NCBI RefSeq assembly: GCF_900591205.1
Contig: NZ_UUPU01000076.1
Coordinates: 1 to 64,000, forward strand
Direction: 5' to 3'
DNA: 64,000 nt
DNA from: Pseudomonas viridiflava
GTDB lineage: Bacteria > Pseudomonadota > Gammaproteobacteria > Pseudomonadales > Pseudomonadaceae
The position numbers were made by a program, and so were the translations under genes. The notes under the pieces are model-generated. The model saw only the letters and a program-made list of their open reading frames with translations. It was not told where the DNA came from and did not search any database. Numbering within the stretch: position 1 is the first letter of the stretch; each line of letters begins with the position of its first letter. Below, piece after piece: positions 8,487 through 16,437 of this stretch.

Positions 8487-8834
8487 ATGAACGATCCGAA
8501 AGCAGCCCCCAAGTATGAGTCCATCCTCCTGCGCATCCTGTGGATGCTGGTGTTTGCCCTGGTCTGGCAAGTAGCGCAGTTCCTGCTCGGCGCGCTGGTG
8601 GTGGTGCAGTTGATTTACCGCCTGGTCTACGGCGCGCCGAACCTGGGCCTGATGAACTTTGGCGACAGCCTCAGCCAGTTCCTCGCGCAGATCGGCCGTT
8701 TCGGCAGCTTCCATACCGAGCACAAGCCCTGGCCGTTCGCCGATTGGCCTACCCCGCGTGCCCCCGAGGGTGAGGCCCCACACAGCGTGCCACCGGCACC
8801 GCATCCGGCGCGTGATGAGGAGCCGAAGCTGTGA
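8487..8834 (+). CDS. DUF4389 small membrane protein
   Basis: A 115-residue protein with an N-terminal hydrophobic region of one long or two short segments (ILWMLVFALVWQVAQFLLGALVVVQLIYRLVYG, about 16-48), then a GDSLSQFLAQIGRFGSF stretch and a proline-rich hydrophilic tail (PWPFADWPTPRAPEGE). This is the layout of the DUF4389 family, whose function is unknown. The ATG is chosen for its GAGGA ribosome site. The gene ends in a GTGA overlap with sixA, so expression of the two is coupled. The proline-rich tail may be a flexible cytoplasmic extension. Confidence 0.85.
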   Translation: MNDPKAAPKYESILLRILWMLVFALVWQVAQFLLGALVVVQLIYRLVYGAPNLGLMNFGDSLSQFLAQIGRFGSFHTEHKPWPFADWPTPRAPEGEAPHSVPPAPHPARDEEPKL

Positions 8835-9280
8835 AGCTGTGGATCTTGCGCCACGGTGAGGCCGAGGGGCATGCCCGCACCGACGCCGAACGCAACCTCA
8901 CCGAGCACGGCCGTGCTGAAGTGTTGCGCAGCGCGGCGCACCTGATCGGCCAGCCGCTCAGCGCGATCCTCGCCAGCCCCTATGTACGGGCGCAGCAGAC
9001 CGCACAACTGGTACGCGAGGCGTTGGGCTTTGAAGCGCAAATCCGCACGGTGCCGTGGCTGACGCCGGAGGGTAACCCGCTGCAGGTGCTGGAAAAGCTC
9101 GACACCGATGACAATGTGCTGCTGGTCAGCCATCAGCCGCTGGTGGGCAGCCTGATCAGCTTTCTGCAGCACGGCCATCAGCGCCAGCCGCAGCCGATGT
9201 ACACCGCCAGCCTGGCGGAGTTGGAGGGCGACTTCCCGCTGGCGGGGCTGATGAGCCTGGTCAGTGTGAAGAATCCGTAG
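8831..9280 (+). CDS. sixA: Phosphohistidine phosphatase SixA
   Basis: A 149-residue histidine phosphatase of the phosphoglycerate-mutase superfamily. The catalytic RHG motif is at 7-9 (LWILRHGEAEGH) and the second His is in VSHQPLVG. It is short and lacks the extra insertions of larger family members, as in E. coli SixA, which removes phosphate from phosphohistidine (first described on ArcB, later linked to NPr). It starts with GTG overlapping the previous stop (GTGA). A link to this locus's kinases or to PTS proteins cannot be judged from sequence. Confidence 0.9.
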   Translation: MKLWILRHGEAEGHARTDAERNLTEHGRAEVLRSAAHLIGQPLSAILASPYVRAQQTAQLVREALGFEAQIRTVPWLTPEGNPLQVLEKLDTDDNVLLVSHQPLVGSLISFLQHGHQRQPQPMYTASLAELEGDFPLAGLMSLVSVKNP

Positions 9281-9312
9281 GCTTTATCGCGGCTTTGTGT
9301 GTGCTATATAGT

Positions 9313-9334
9313 CAACCAAGCAAGTGCTTGGTTG
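9313..9334. promoter_or_regulatory. Perfect 22-bp palindrome, candidate TetR-type operator
   Basis: CAACCAAGCA-AG-TGCTTGGTTG has ten perfectly paired positions on each side of a 2-base centre. It lies 31 bases before the acyl-CoA ligase ATG and just after TATATAG. The short centre and location are typical of TetR-family operators, and such regulators commonly control acyl-CoA genes in Pseudomonas. No TetR gene is adjacent. Confidence 0.6.
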
Positions 9335-9365
9335 GCTATCGTCGGACCACAAAGGAGCGCGTCCC

Positions 9366-11015
9366 ATGCCCGTCGCTTTTCGTTTGCCGTTGCAGCTCTT
9401 CTTCGAACGTGAAGCGCGGCACCCGCGCAAAACCTTTCTGGTGCAGCCCGTGGGCGGGGGAGAGGTGCAGACCCTGTCCTGGGGTGAAGTCGGCCACCAG
9501 GCCCGTTGCGCCGCGCACTGGTTGCGCGCCCGGCAATTGCCGCCCGGCTCGCACATTGCGCTGATCTCGAAAAATTGCGCGCACTGGATCATCGCCGACC
9601 TGGCGATCTGGATGGCCGGGCATGTTTCGGTGCCGCTGTACCCCAATCTCACCGCCGATTCCGTCGCCCATGTGCTGACCCATTCCGAAGCGGCGCTGGT
9701 GTTTATCGGCAAGCTCGACGACTGGCGGGCCATGGCCCCCGGTGTGCCGGTGGGCGTGCCGACCATCAGCCTGCCGCTGTGCCCGAGCGGCGCGTTCGAT
9801 TACCGCTGGGCCGACCTGCAAGCCGGCCCGCCGATCGAAGATGACCCGCAGCCTGCCGCGTCCGATCTGGCGACTATTATCTACACCTCCGGCACCACCG
9901 GCCTGCCCAAAGGCGTGATGCACAGCTTCGGCGCGCTGGGTTTTGCGGCCACGCGGGGCACCGAATTGTTTGGCCTGGGGGAAGGCGACCGGCTGCTGTC
10001 CTACCTGCCGCTGTGCCATGTGGCCGAGCGGATGTTTGTGGAGATGGCCGCGATTTACACCGGGCAAACCGTATTTTTCGCCGAAAGCCTCGATACTTTT
10101 CTGACCGACCTGCGCCGGGCTCGGCCGACGGCGCTGTTCGGTGTGCCGCGGATCTGGACCAAATTCCAGTTGGGCGTCTACGCCAAGATCCCGGAAAAGC
10201 GCCTGGACAGCCTGCTGCGCCTGCCGTTTATCGGCACGCGCGTGGGCCGCAAGGTGCTGACCGGGCTTGGCCTGGATGCGCTGCGTATTGCCCTCTCCGG
10301 TGCGGCACCCGTGCCGCAGGCCCTGCTGCGCTGGTATCAGCGCCTGGGCCTGGATGTGCTTGAGGTGTATGGCATGACCGAGAGTTGTGGTTACTCCCAC
10401 GTGTGCCGCCCCGGCCAGCAGACCCTCGGCTGGATCGGCTTGCCGTGCCCCGGCGTGGAGGTGCGTCTCGACCCCTCGGGCGAAGTGCAGGTACGCAGTG
10501 GTGCGACCATGCTCGGCTATTTCAAGGACCCGGACAAAACCGCCGAAACCGTTACCGCCGATGGCTTCCTGCGCACCGGTGACAAGGGCGAGCAGGACGC
10601 CGACGGCCGCCTGCGCCTGACCGGGCGGCTCAAGGAAATCTTCAAGACCAGCAAAGGCAAGTACGTGGCCCCGGCGCCGATCGAGAACCGCCTGGCCGAA
10701 CATGCGCGCATCGAGCAGGTGTGCGTAGTGGGTGATGGGCTGATTGCGCCGATGGGGTTGTGCGTGTTGTCGGCGGGCAGTCTGGACCGAAAAGCGCTGC
10801 ATGCCAGCCTTGAACCTTGGTTGGAACAGGTCAACGCGGCGCTGGATAAACATGAGCGGCTGCGTCAGCTGGTGGTGGTCAAGGACAACTGGGCGGTGGA
10901 GAACGGCTTTCTGACGCCGACCTTGAAGATCAAGCGCAACGTGATCGAGTCGACTTACGGCGCGCAGTTTCAGGCATGGAGCGAGCGCAGCGAGACGATT
11001 GTGTGGCAGGATTAG
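9366..11015 (+). CDS. AMP-binding acyl-CoA ligase (FadD-like)
   Basis: A 549-residue ANL-superfamily adenylate-forming enzyme, probably activating a fatty or aromatic acid to its CoA thioester. The P-loop TIIYTSGTTGLPKG is at about 170-183, the VYGMTESCG motif follows in the middle, and the C-terminal hinge GDKGEQDADGRLRLTGRLKEIFKTSKGKYVAP fits long-chain acyl-CoA synthetases. The start has AAAGGAG nine bases upstream, ahead of a perfect palindrome that may be its operator. A hotdog thioesterase follows after 31 bases. In P. aeruginosa the PA1617-PA1618 pair has the same arrangement. Chain-length preference cannot be told. Confidence 0.9.
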   Translation: MPVAFRLPLQLFFEREARHPRKTFLVQPVGGGEVQTLSWGEVGHQARCAAHWLRARQLPPGSHIALISKNCAHWIIADLAIWMAGHVSVPLYPNLTADSVAHVLTHSEAALVFIGKLDDWRAMAPGVPVGVPTISLPLCPSGAFDYRWADLQAGPPIEDDPQPAASDLATIIYTSGTTGLPKGVMHSFGALGFAATRGTELFGLGEGDRLLSYLPLCHVAERMFVEMAAIYTGQTVFFAESLDTFLTDLRRARPTALFGVPRIWTKFQLGVYAKIPEKRLDSLLRLPFIGTRVGRKVLTGLGLDALRIALSGAAPVPQALLRWYQRLGLDVLEVYGMTESCGYSHVCRPGQQTLGWIGLPCPGVEVRLDPSGEVQVRSGATMLGYFKDPDKTAETVTADGFLRTGDKGEQDADGRLRLTGRLKEIFKTSKGKYVAPAPIENRLAEHARIEQVCVVGDGLIAPMGLCVLSAGSLDRKALHASLEPWLEQVNAALDKHERLRQLVVVKDNWAVENGFLTPTLKIKRNVIESTYGAQFQAWSERSETIVWQD

Positions 11016-11046
11016 GGCCGTAATAAAACCAATAAGGACAAATCGC

Positions 11047-11490
11047 ATGAGCCTGTGGCGCACCCAACCGAATATCGAGCAACTCAACGCGGCCCAGAAA
11101 AACACCATCGGTGAGTTGCTGGATATTCGCTTTGAACGTTTTGACGACGACTCCCTGACCGCCAGCATGGTGGTCGACCACCGCACCCATCAGCCCTATG
11201 GCCTGCTGCATGGCGGCGCGTCGGTGGTGTTGGCCGAGAGCGTCGGCTCCATGGCCGCCTACCTGTGCATCGACGCGAGCAAGTTCTATTGCGTGGGCCT
11301 GGAGGTGAATGCCAACCACCTGCGCGCAGTGCGCAGCGGGCGCGTGACGGCGGTGGCCAAAGCGATCCATATTGGCCGCACCACCCAGGTCTGGGACATT
11401 CGCCTGACCAGCGACGACGGCAAGGCCAACTGCGTTTCGCGCCTGACCATGGCCGTGGTGCCGCTGGGCGAGAACCCGCCGGCACGATAG
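11047..11490 (+). CDS. Hotdog-fold acyl-CoA thioesterase (PA1618/YdiI type)
   Basis: A 147-residue PaaI-like thioesterase, expected to hydrolyse acyl- or aroyl-CoA esters in the cytosol. The motif LLHGGASVVLAESVGSMAAY carries the conserved HGG and the catalytic Glu, and the C-terminal half has the VSRLTMAVVPL strand. The ATG at MSLWRTQPN has AAGGA upstream and is preferred over an in-frame start 48 bases earlier. It follows an acyl-CoA ligase, so one operon both makes and breaks CoA thioesters; the thioesterase may release CoA from products the ligase cannot pass on. Confidence 0.9.
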   Translation: MSLWRTQPNIEQLNAAQKNTIGELLDIRFERFDDDSLTASMVVDHRTHQPYGLLHGGASVVLAESVGSMAAYLCIDASKFYCVGLEVNANHLRAVRSGRVTAVAKAIHIGRTTQVWDIRLTSDDGKANCVSRLTMAVVPLGENPPAR

Positions 11491-11587
11491 GTGTGGCGTG
11501 AGTGTCATCATTCCTGGCGGTTACGGTCATTGCTGTGGGCTTTGCGGCTGGTGACAATCACTCTCTGTTTTTGAAGATGGAACCGGT

Positions 11588-12391
11588 ATGTCGCAGCACG
11601 TGTTTTTTGCCCACGCCAATGGGTTCCCTTCGGCCACTTACGGCAAGCTGTTCGCCGCCCTGGCCCCGGAATACGCGGTAGCTCATTTGCCGCAGCACGG
11701 TCACGACCCCAGGTTTCCGGTGGACGATAACTGGCAAAACCTGGTGGACGAACTGATCCACCATCTGCAGCTGCAACCGGAGCCGGTGTGGGGCGTGGGG
11801 CATTCCCTGGGGGGCGTGCTGCACTTGCACGCGGCCATGCGTTGCCCGCAGCTGTATCGCGGGGTGGTGATGCTCGACTCGCCGGTGCTGACCCGTGCCG
11901 ACCGCTGGGTGATCCGCGCCGCCAAGCGCTTTGGTTTTATCGACCGCCTGACGCCGGCCGGGCGCACCCTGGGCCGGCGTGAGGAGTTCAGCGACCTGGA
12001 GGCCGCACGCAGCTACTTTGCCGGCAAGACGCTGTTTCGCGGGTTCGACCCGGAATGCTTCGATGCCTACCTGCAACATGGTCTGCAACAGGTAGGCGAT
12101 CGCCTGCGCCTGCGCTTTGATCCGGCCACCGAAATCAGCATCTACCGCGGTGTGCCGCACACCAGCCCGGGCCAGGTGCGCCAATTGAAAGTGCCGTTGG
12201 CGGTGGTGCGCGGCCGGCAAAGCCGGGTGGTGATGCGTCATCACGCCAGCGGCGTCGGGCGCCTGCCCATGGGCGAAATGCTCACGATGCCCGGCGGCCA
12301 TATGTTCCCCCTTGAACGCCCGCAGGACACCGCGACCTTGATCAAGACCCTGTTCTCCCGCTGGCAAGCCCGTGAGCAAAGTTGCGCATGA
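11588..12391 (+). CDS. Alpha/beta hydrolase
   Basis: A 267-residue cytosolic alpha/beta hydrolase. The nucleophile elbow is GVGHSLGG with Ser73, the oxyanion region is AHANGFPS near residue 10, and a C-terminal MPGGHMFPLERP supplies the catalytic His. The substrate is not evident; the neighbourhood (acyl-CoA ligase, thioesterase, second hydrolase) suggests an ester or thioester. The last codons overlap the next gene by four bases (ATGA). It matches the position of PA1621 in P. aeruginosa. Confidence 0.86.
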   Translation: MSQHVFFAHANGFPSATYGKLFAALAPEYAVAHLPQHGHDPRFPVDDNWQNLVDELIHHLQLQPEPVWGVGHSLGGVLHLHAAMRCPQLYRGVVMLDSPVLTRADRWVIRAAKRFGFIDRLTPAGRTLGRREEFSDLEAARSYFAGKTLFRGFDPECFDAYLQHGLQQVGDRLRLRFDPATEISIYRGVPHTSPGQVRQLKVPLAVVRGRQSRVVMRHHASGVGRLPMGEMLTMPGGHMFPLERPQDTATLIKTLFSRWQAREQSCA

Positions 12392-13242
12392 GCACGCCCG
12401 TCGAGGAAGTGCGCCTGAGCCTGGCGCATATCGAGTTGGCTGCGCATCTGTTCGGGCCTGAAGACGGCTTGCCGGTGATCGCCCTGCATGGCTGGCTGGA
12501 CAATGCCAACAGCTTTGCGCGGCTGGCGCCGAAGCTGAGCGGCTTGCGCATCGTGGCCCTGGACATGGCGGGGCATGGGCATTCGGCGCATCGCCCCGCA
12601 GGCGCGGGTTATGCCTTGTGGGATTATGTCTTTGATGTGCTGCAAGTCGCCGAACAACTGGGCTGGAAACGTTTTGCATTACTTGGTCATTCGCTTGGCG
12701 CCATCGTCTCCCTGGTGCTGGCCGGTGCCTTGCCGGAACGGGTCACGCACCTGGGTTTGATTGACGGGGTGGTCCCGCCGACCGCCAGCGGGGAGAACGC
12801 GGCCGAGCGGCTGGGCATGGCCTTGCAGGCGCAATTGAGCCTGCAGCACAAGCGCAAGCCGGTCTACAGCACCCTGGATCGAGCGGTCGAGGCGCGGATG
12901 AAAGGCGTGGTGGCGGTGAGTCGCGAAGCCGCCGAACTGCTGGCCCAGCGCGGTTTGATGCCGGTGCCGGGCGGGTACACCTGGCGTACGGACAGTCGCC
13001 TGACCCTGGCCTCGCCGATGCGTCTGACAGACGAACAAGCCATGGCCTTCGTGCGACGTATAGGTTGCCCTGCGCAGTTGGTGGTCGCCGCCGACGGCAT
13101 GCTGGCGAAACATCCCGAATTGCTTTCTCAGCTGCCTTTTGCCGTCACCACGCTGCCAGGAGGCCATCATTTACACCTTAATGATGAGCCCGGCGCAGCT
13201 CTTGTTGCAGACTGTTTCAATCGGTTCTTCTCCACGCCTTGA
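12388..13242 (+). CDS. Alpha/beta hydrolase
   Basis: A 284-residue alpha/beta hydrolase translationally coupled to the hydrolase upstream. It has ALHGWLDNANSF for the oxyanion hole, DMAGHGHSAHRP, the nucleophile LLGHSLGAIVS with Ser102, and a C-terminal LPGGHHLHLNDEPG with the catalytic His. The layout resembles serine hydrolases of the PA1622 kind. The ATG inside the ATGA overlap is chosen over a TTG six bases earlier. Substrate unknown. Two adjacent, distantly similar hydrolases look like an old duplication or two steps on related esters. Confidence 0.86.
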   Translation: MSTPVEEVRLSLAHIELAAHLFGPEDGLPVIALHGWLDNANSFARLAPKLSGLRIVALDMAGHGHSAHRPAGAGYALWDYVFDVLQVAEQLGWKRFALLGHSLGAIVSLVLAGALPERVTHLGLIDGVVPPTASGENAAERLGMALQAQLSLQHKRKPVYSTLDRAVEARMKGVVAVSREAAELLAQRGLMPVPGGYTWRTDSRLTLASPMRLTDEQAMAFVRRIGCPAQLVVAADGMLAKHPELLSQLPFAVTTLPGGHHLHLNDEPGAALVADCFNRFFSTP

Positions 13243-13291
13243 CTTGGCGGGGTCAACTGCCGAGGCTGGGCGGATTGAAAGGGAGTCAACC

Positions 13292-13348
13292 ATGAACCAT
13301 CTCAACACCGCTGTGCGCTCCGATGGCCAGGGCTCAATCATCCGATGA
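13292..13348 (+). CDS. Possible 18-residue leader ORF
   Basis: A short reading frame (MNHLNTAVRSDGQGSIIR) has GGGAG seven bases before its ATG, and its TGA overlaps the ATG of the DUF4892 gene as ATGA. That geometry is what translational coupling needs, while the downstream gene has no convincing ribosome site of its own. I see no run of regulatory codons, so an attenuator role is not indicated. It could be a real micropeptide or only a ribosome-loading device. Confidence 0.4.
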   Translation: MNHLNTAVRSDGQGSIIR

Positions 13349-14163
13349 GCCTACGTAAAGGATGTATCCGTGCCCTCGGGCTGTGCTGTTTCAGCCCCCT
13401 GGTATTCGCCGCCGACGTGCCGGGGAGTCAAGACCTGCCCACCGTAGCGCGTCAGGTCGACTCACAAATCGTCGACTACCGCCCCGCTGAAGAAAAAGAA
13501 CGCATCTACCCCATGGGCGCTATCCGCAAGATCAGCGGCCAGCTGCGCTACGAAGGCCAGGCCACCGCGCGCGGCCGAACCACGGCAATCACCTACGAGC
13601 TGCCCGCCGAACACACCTCCAGCGCAGCATTTACATCCACGCGTGAAGCGTTGCAGGCCCACGGCGCGCAACTGCTGTTCTGGTGCCAGGCCCGCGATTG
13701 CGGCGAAAGCAGCCTGTGGGCCAATGAAGTGTTCGGTAACGCCAAGCTGGTGGGGGCCGATGGCCAGCAGGAATACCTGCTGCTGCGTCTGGCCGCCCCG
13801 CAGGATAACTCCCTGGTGGCGCTGTACGGCATCACCCGGGGCAACCGCCGCGCCTATCTGCACGTAGAGCAACTGGACGCCAACGCGCCGCTGGGCGACC
13901 TGCTGCCCACCTCGGCGACTTTGCTGCGTGAGTTGAAAAGCACCGGCGAGCTGGACTTTCCCGCGCTTGGCGGTGAGCCTGACGACACCTGGCTGACCCT
14001 GATTTCCCGTGGGTTGAACCTCGACGCCACATTGCGCGTCAGTTTGACCGGCCCGAAAGCCGAAGTCTGGCGCCTGGCCTTGATCGACAAGGGCGTACGC
14101 GCCGCACGTATGGAAACCGGCGTCGCTGAAACCAAAGGCTTGCATCTGCATCTGATACGCTGA
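13345..14163 (+). CDS. DUF4892 exported protein
   Basis: A 272-residue protein with an N-terminal signal peptide (CIRALGLCCFSPLVFAADV, cleavage near residue 23). It resembles the DUF4892 family, found at this place in P. aeruginosa (PA1623). A central part (SAAFTSTREALQAHGAQLLFWCQARDCGESSLWANEVFG) contains two cysteines that may form a disulfide in the periplasm. The C-terminal VRAARMETGVAETKGLHL resembles an SDS-type domain. Function unknown. Its start overlaps a preceding 18-codon frame, and a perfect 10-bp hairpin follows the stop. Confidence 0.85.
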   Translation: MSLRKGCIRALGLCCFSPLVFAADVPGSQDLPTVARQVDSQIVDYRPAEEKERIYPMGAIRKISGQLRYEGQATARGRTTAITYELPAEHTSSAAFTSTREALQAHGAQLLFWCQARDCGESSLWANEVFGNAKLVGADGQQEYLLLRLAAPQDNSLVALYGITRGNRRAYLHVEQLDANAPLGDLLPTSATLLRELKSTGELDFPALGGEPDDTWLTLISRGLNLDATLRVSLTGPKAEVWRLALIDKGVRAARMETGVAETKGLHLHLIR

Positions 14164-14171
14164 CCGTTACA

Positions 14172-14198
14172 AGGCGAACGGACCCGCGCCGTTCGCCT
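14172..14198 (+). terminator. Hairpin after the DUF4892 gene
   Basis: AGGCGAACGG pairs perfectly with CCGTTCGCCT around a 7-base loop. The following bases are only moderately T-rich, so termination may be partial before the transporter gene. Confidence 0.5.
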
Positions 14199-14235
14199 AA
14201 GCTCTCTTCCTACAGCCTTCTTCTAGAGATACCCC

Positions 14236-15294
14236 ATGCTCAATAACGATCGCCTGCTGGTGCAAATCCTGCTGCTGGTGCTGTTCGGTGCCAGCCTCTG
14301 GGTGATGGCGCCATTCTGGTCGGCGCTGTTCTGGGGCGCGGTGCTGGCCTTCGCCAGTTGGCCGTTGATGCGCCTGCTCACGCGTTGGCTGGGTGATCGC
14401 GAATCCCTGGCCGCCGGTATCCTGACCCTGGGTTGGATGCTGCTGGTGGCGGTGCCACTGGTGTGGCTGGGCTTCAACCTGGCCGACCATGTGCGCGATG
14501 CCGTGGGCTTGATCAAGGATATCCAGGTCGACGGCCTGCCTGAGGCGCCTACCTGGCTGGGCTCGATTCCGTTTGTCGGCGAGCGGCTGGTGGCGACGTG
14601 GGACAGTATCGACCAGCAAGGCGCGGCGTTGATGGTCAGCATCAAGCCGTACCTGGGGCAGGTGGGCAACTGGTTGCTGGCGCGCAGTGCGCAGATCGGC
14701 GGCGGCATTCTCGAACTGACCCTGAGCCTGGTGTTCGTGTTCTTTTTCTACCGCGACGGGCCGCGCCTGGCGATGTTCGTGCACCGCTTGCTGGAGCGTT
14801 TGATCGGTGACCGCGCCGGTTACTACATCGAACTGGTGGCCGGCACGGTGCAGCGGGTGGTCAACGGCGTGATCGGCACCGCCGCCGCTCAAGCGTTACT
14901 GGCATTGATCGGCTTCTGGATCGCCGGGGTGCCGGGCGCGCTGGTGCTGGGCATCGTCACCTTCCTGCTCAGCCTGATCCCCATGGGGCCGCCGCTGGTG
15001 TGGATCCCGGCCACGGCATGGCTGGCGTGGAAGGGCGACTACACCTATGCGGTATTCCTCGGGGTGTGGGGGACGTTCATCATCAGCGGCGTGGACAACG
15101 TGCTCAAGCCTTACCTGATCAGCCGCGGCGGCAACCTGCCACTGGTGATCGTGCTGCTGGGGGTGTTCGGCGGGTTGATCGCCTTTGGTTTTATCGGCCT
15201 GTTTATCGGCCCGACCTTGCTGGCGGTAGCGTACAGCCTGCTGATGGACTGGAGCGCGACCCAGGCCCAGCGCCGCGAAGACAAACCGCTGTAA
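14236..15294 (+). CDS. AI-2E family (YdiK-like) membrane transporter
   Basis: A 352-residue inner-membrane protein with about seven to eight hydrophobic segments: two N-terminal pairs (LLLVLFGASLWVMAPFW; LGWMLLVAVPLVWLGF), a long amphipathic middle region, then LVFVFFFYRDG and a C-terminal block ending FGGLIAFGFIGLFIGPTLLAVAYSLLMDW. The arrangement and the FIGLFIGPTLLAV signature fit the AI-2E/PerM family. Family members have been linked to autoinducer export or Na+/H+ antiport, so the name does not prove the substrate. REP sequences follow the stop. Confidence 0.87.
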   Translation: MLNNDRLLVQILLLVLFGASLWVMAPFWSALFWGAVLAFASWPLMRLLTRWLGDRESLAAGILTLGWMLLVAVPLVWLGFNLADHVRDAVGLIKDIQVDGLPEAPTWLGSIPFVGERLVATWDSIDQQGAALMVSIKPYLGQVGNWLLARSAQIGGGILELTLSLVFVFFFYRDGPRLAMFVHRLLERLIGDRAGYYIELVAGTVQRVVNGVIGTAAAQALLALIGFWIAGVPGALVLGIVTFLLSLIPMGPPLVWIPATAWLAWKGDYTYAVFLGVWGTFIISGVDNVLKPYLISRGGNLPLVIVLLGVFGGLIAFGFIGLFIGPTLLAVAYSLLMDWSATQAQRREDKPL

Positions 15295-15312
15295 CTGCCC
15301 TGTGGACGCCAA

Positions 15313-15400
15313 TGTGGGAGGGGGCTTGCCCCCAATGGCAGTGGGTCGGTAACAGACTCGTCAACTGACACACCCTCATCGGGGGCAAGCTCCGTCCCGC
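15313..15400. repeat. REP-type inverted pair
   Basis: TGTGGGAGGGGGCTTGCCCC on the left faces an inverted, partly decayed copy (GGGGGCAAGCTCCGTCCC) on the right, in the gap between the convergent transporter and kinase genes. This core is shared with the other repeats near 18.2, 39.4, 45.9, 51.0 and 52.5 kb. Confidence 0.8.
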
Positions 15401-15402
15401 AT

Positions 15403-16437
15403 TCAGGCGCGTGGCAGCCACATCACAGCGGTCAAGCCGCCGCCGGGGGTTTCTTCCAGGCTCAGGCGGCCGCCGAGGCGCTCTGCCGCTTCCTTGGAAA
15501 TCGTCATGCCCAGGCCAACGCCGCCGGAGTTGCGGTTGCGTGAGGCTTCCAGCCGATAGAACGGCTCGAACACCGCTTCACGCTTGTCGGCGGCAATGCC
15601 CGGACCATGGTCGATCACGCGAATGACCAAGGCGTCGCGGCTGTCCGTCAGCTCGACACGCGCCGTACCGGCATAGCGCAAGGCGTTGTCGATCAGGTTG
15701 TTGAGACACGAGCGCAAGGCCATCGGCTGCACCTGCAATGGTGCGCAGGTGCCGGAATATTGCACGTCAGAGCCCTGGTCCTGGGCGTTTTCGCTCATGG
15801 ACTCCACCAGCGCCTGCACGTCCAGCCAATGCCGGGTTTCGCTGGTGCGCTGTTCGTGCAGGTAGCTCAGGGTGGCGTCGAGCATGCCGATCATGTCATT
15901 GAGGTCCTGGCGCATCTGGCCCTGCAACTTGATGTCCTCGATTTGCTCCAGGCGCAGCTTGAGGCGTGACAGCGGGGTGCGCAGGTCATGTGAGACGGCG
16001 CCGAGCATGCGCGCCCGCTGGCTGACCTGCTCGCGAATACGCCGTTGCATCAGGTTGAAGGTCGACGCCGCCTGTTTCGCTTCTCTGGGCCCGGATTCGT
16101 CGAGGGGCGGGCTGTCGAGGTCCAGGCTCAAGCGCTCGGCGGCTTCACTCAAACGCTGGATCGGCCGGCTCAGCAACTTGGCGCCATACCAGGCGGCGAT
16201 GATCAGCGAAATGAACTGAAACGTCAGAGGCACCACCGGCCCGCCAAACCAAGGGCGCTTATGCTTGGGCAGGTGTTTCATCGTGCCATTCGGCTGCTCG
16301 ATGAAGGTCTCCTCAGGCGGCGGTGGCGGTGGGCCGTAGTGGTGAAACCAGAAGAACGCCAGCGCATGGGCCAGCACAATCGCCACCAGCAACACACCGA
16401 ACAGCCGACCGAACAGCGTGTTGAAGGGGGCCCGCAT
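15403..16437 (-). CDS. EnvZ-like sensor histidine kinase
   Basis: A 344-residue inner-membrane kinase. TM1 is at about 11-30, a short periplasmic loop carries six prolines in a row (35-41) and an HLPKHKRPWF stretch, TM2 is at about 68-86, then HAMP, HisKA with His150 in AVSHDLRTPLSR, and HATPase with NLIDNALRYAG, DHGPGIAADKREAVFEPF and GGVGLGMTIS. The 40-residue periplasmic loop with several His is unlike EnvZ and could bind a metal. It starts inside the stop of the response-regulator gene (1-base overlap), so the pair is coupled. The stimulus is unknown. Confidence 0.92.
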   Translation of the reverse strand: MRAPFNTLFGRLFGVLLVAIVLAHALAFFWFHHYGPPPPPPEETFIEQPNGTMKHLPKHKRPWFGGPVVPLTFQFISLIIAAWYGAKLLSRPIQRLSEAAERLSLDLDSPPLDESGPREAKQAASTFNLMQRRIREQVSQRARMLGAVSHDLRTPLSRLKLRLEQIEDIKLQGQMRQDLNDMIGMLDATLSYLHEQRTSETRHWLDVQALVESMSENAQDQGSDVQYSGTCAPLQVQPMALRSCLNNLIDNALRYAGTARVELTDSRDALVIRVIDHGPGIAADKREAVFEPFYRLEASRNRNSGGVGLGMTISKEAAERLGGRLSLEETPGGGLTAVMWLPRA

